Assembly: GCA_038120095.1 (NCBI GenBank)
Contig: JAYOKZ010000003.1
Coordinates: 62,001-126,000, forward strand
Origin: UBA2589 sp038120095
GTDB taxonomy: Bacteria > Gemmatimonadota > Gemmatimonadetes > Longimicrobiales > Gaopeijiaceae
DNA length: 64,000 nucleotides
Direction: 5' to 3'
Every line of letters starts with the position of its first letter. Position 1 is the stretch's first letter. Under the pieces are notes generated by a model that saw only the letters and a program-made list of their open reading frames with translations, was not told where the DNA came from and made no database searches. Shown here piece by piece: positions 63,807 through 64,000 of the stretch. The position numbers and the translations under genes are program-made.

Positions 63807-64000
63807 ATGGGCGTGATTCTTGTCGTCGATGATGAACAGAGCAGTCGTGAACTCCTCACCAATTTTCTTGAGGGAGCCGGATACAAGGTCGTCACCGCCG
63901 AGGATGGGCGACGGGCGCTCGCTCTCCTGCAGGAGCATCAGGTCAGTGCGATCATCACGGACCTGAGAATGCCCAACGTCAACGGTCTGCGGCTGATCAG
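63807..64000 (+). CDS. Response regulator receiver domain, 3' end cut by window
   Basis: Starts at ATG 63807 and runs off the right edge; about 64 codons are seen. VILVVDDEQSSRELLTNFLEG holds the acidic pair (DDE) near residue 8, and AIITDLRMPNVNGLRLI holds the phospho-accepting Asp near residue 52. This is the first half of a CheY-like receiver. The output domain is outside the window, so it could be an NtrC-type activator, a single-domain regulator or part of a hybrid protein. The TDLRMP-x-xNG-L pattern is common in NtrC-family regulators, but that is only suggestive. Confidence 0.88.
   Translation, partial: MGVILVVDDEQSSRELLTNFLEGAGYKVVTAEDGRRALALLQEHQVSAIITDLRMPNVNGLRLI

Noticed and set aside
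1..64000. tRNA, rRNA, CRISPR, insertion sequences, prophage
   Set aside because: No cloverleaf with a TTCGA-loop, no direct-repeat array with spacers, no transposase, integrase or structural phage gene was seen by eye on either strand.

Overview
GC-rich (roughly two-thirds G+C by eye), densely coded bacterial DNA with no rRNA, tRNA, CRISPR array, phage or transposase that I can see. SusC/SusD outer-membrane pair, plug-only TonB proteins, BNR/VPS10-type, FG-GAP and YVTN beta-propellers, DUF1028, a creatininase-family exported protein, a very large NAD-glutamate dehydrogenase and overlapping short operons together suggest a Gemmatimonadota-like bacterium. This is an inference from gene content; no phylogenetic marker is present. 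Two runs of N (10 and 100 bases) mark scaffold gaps, both inside or next to repeats, as expected of a metagenome or short-read assembly.

Layout. 1-5.8 kb (minus): the front part of an exported BNR-repeat propeller, a DnaQ-like exonuclease and the E1 subunit of 2-oxoglutarate dehydrogenase. 5.9-7.4 kb (plus): a tight three-gene operon of pgeF, a small Cys protein and an OsmC-family gene. The OsmC gene is interrupted by one in-frame TGA exactly where the family has its catalytic Cys, and a SECIS-like hairpin follows. I read it as a selenoprotein. 7.5-15.6 kb (minus): glycine-zipper protein, metallophosphoesterase, class III aminotransferase, then a translationally coupled alpha/beta hydrolase - YhaN-like ATPase - YhaO/SbcD-like nuclease set. 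15.7-23.4 kb (plus): NAD-glutamate dehydrogenase overlapping four prepilin-type genes. 23.6-31.6 kb (plus): serine hydrolase, plug-only protein, SusC, SusD, duplicated hairpin repeats around a 10-N gap, second plug-only protein. 31.6-46 kb: exported and surface proteins on both strands (small lipoprotein, creatininase-like, M16 peptidase lipoprotein, three beta-propellers, zinc-ribbon/SPFH pair, DUF1028).

46.3-63.8 kb (plus) is the most striking region: a polyunsaturated-fatty-acid/secondary-lipid synthase operon. It encodes PfaD (enoyl reductase), PfaA (KS-AT-multiple ACP-KR), a 2,280-residue PfaC-type protein with a PfaB-like acyltransferase fused in (KS-CLF-AT and four hot-dog units in two pairs), and a dedicated Sfp-type phosphopantetheinyl transferase. 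It continues without a break into a glyoxalase-like protein and an exported L-asparaginase. The ACPs are encoded by 318-bp tandem repeats that run into the 100-N gap, so the true ACP number is unknown. Just upstream lies what looks like the decayed C-terminus of an amidase gene. The window ends in a response-regulator receiver domain.
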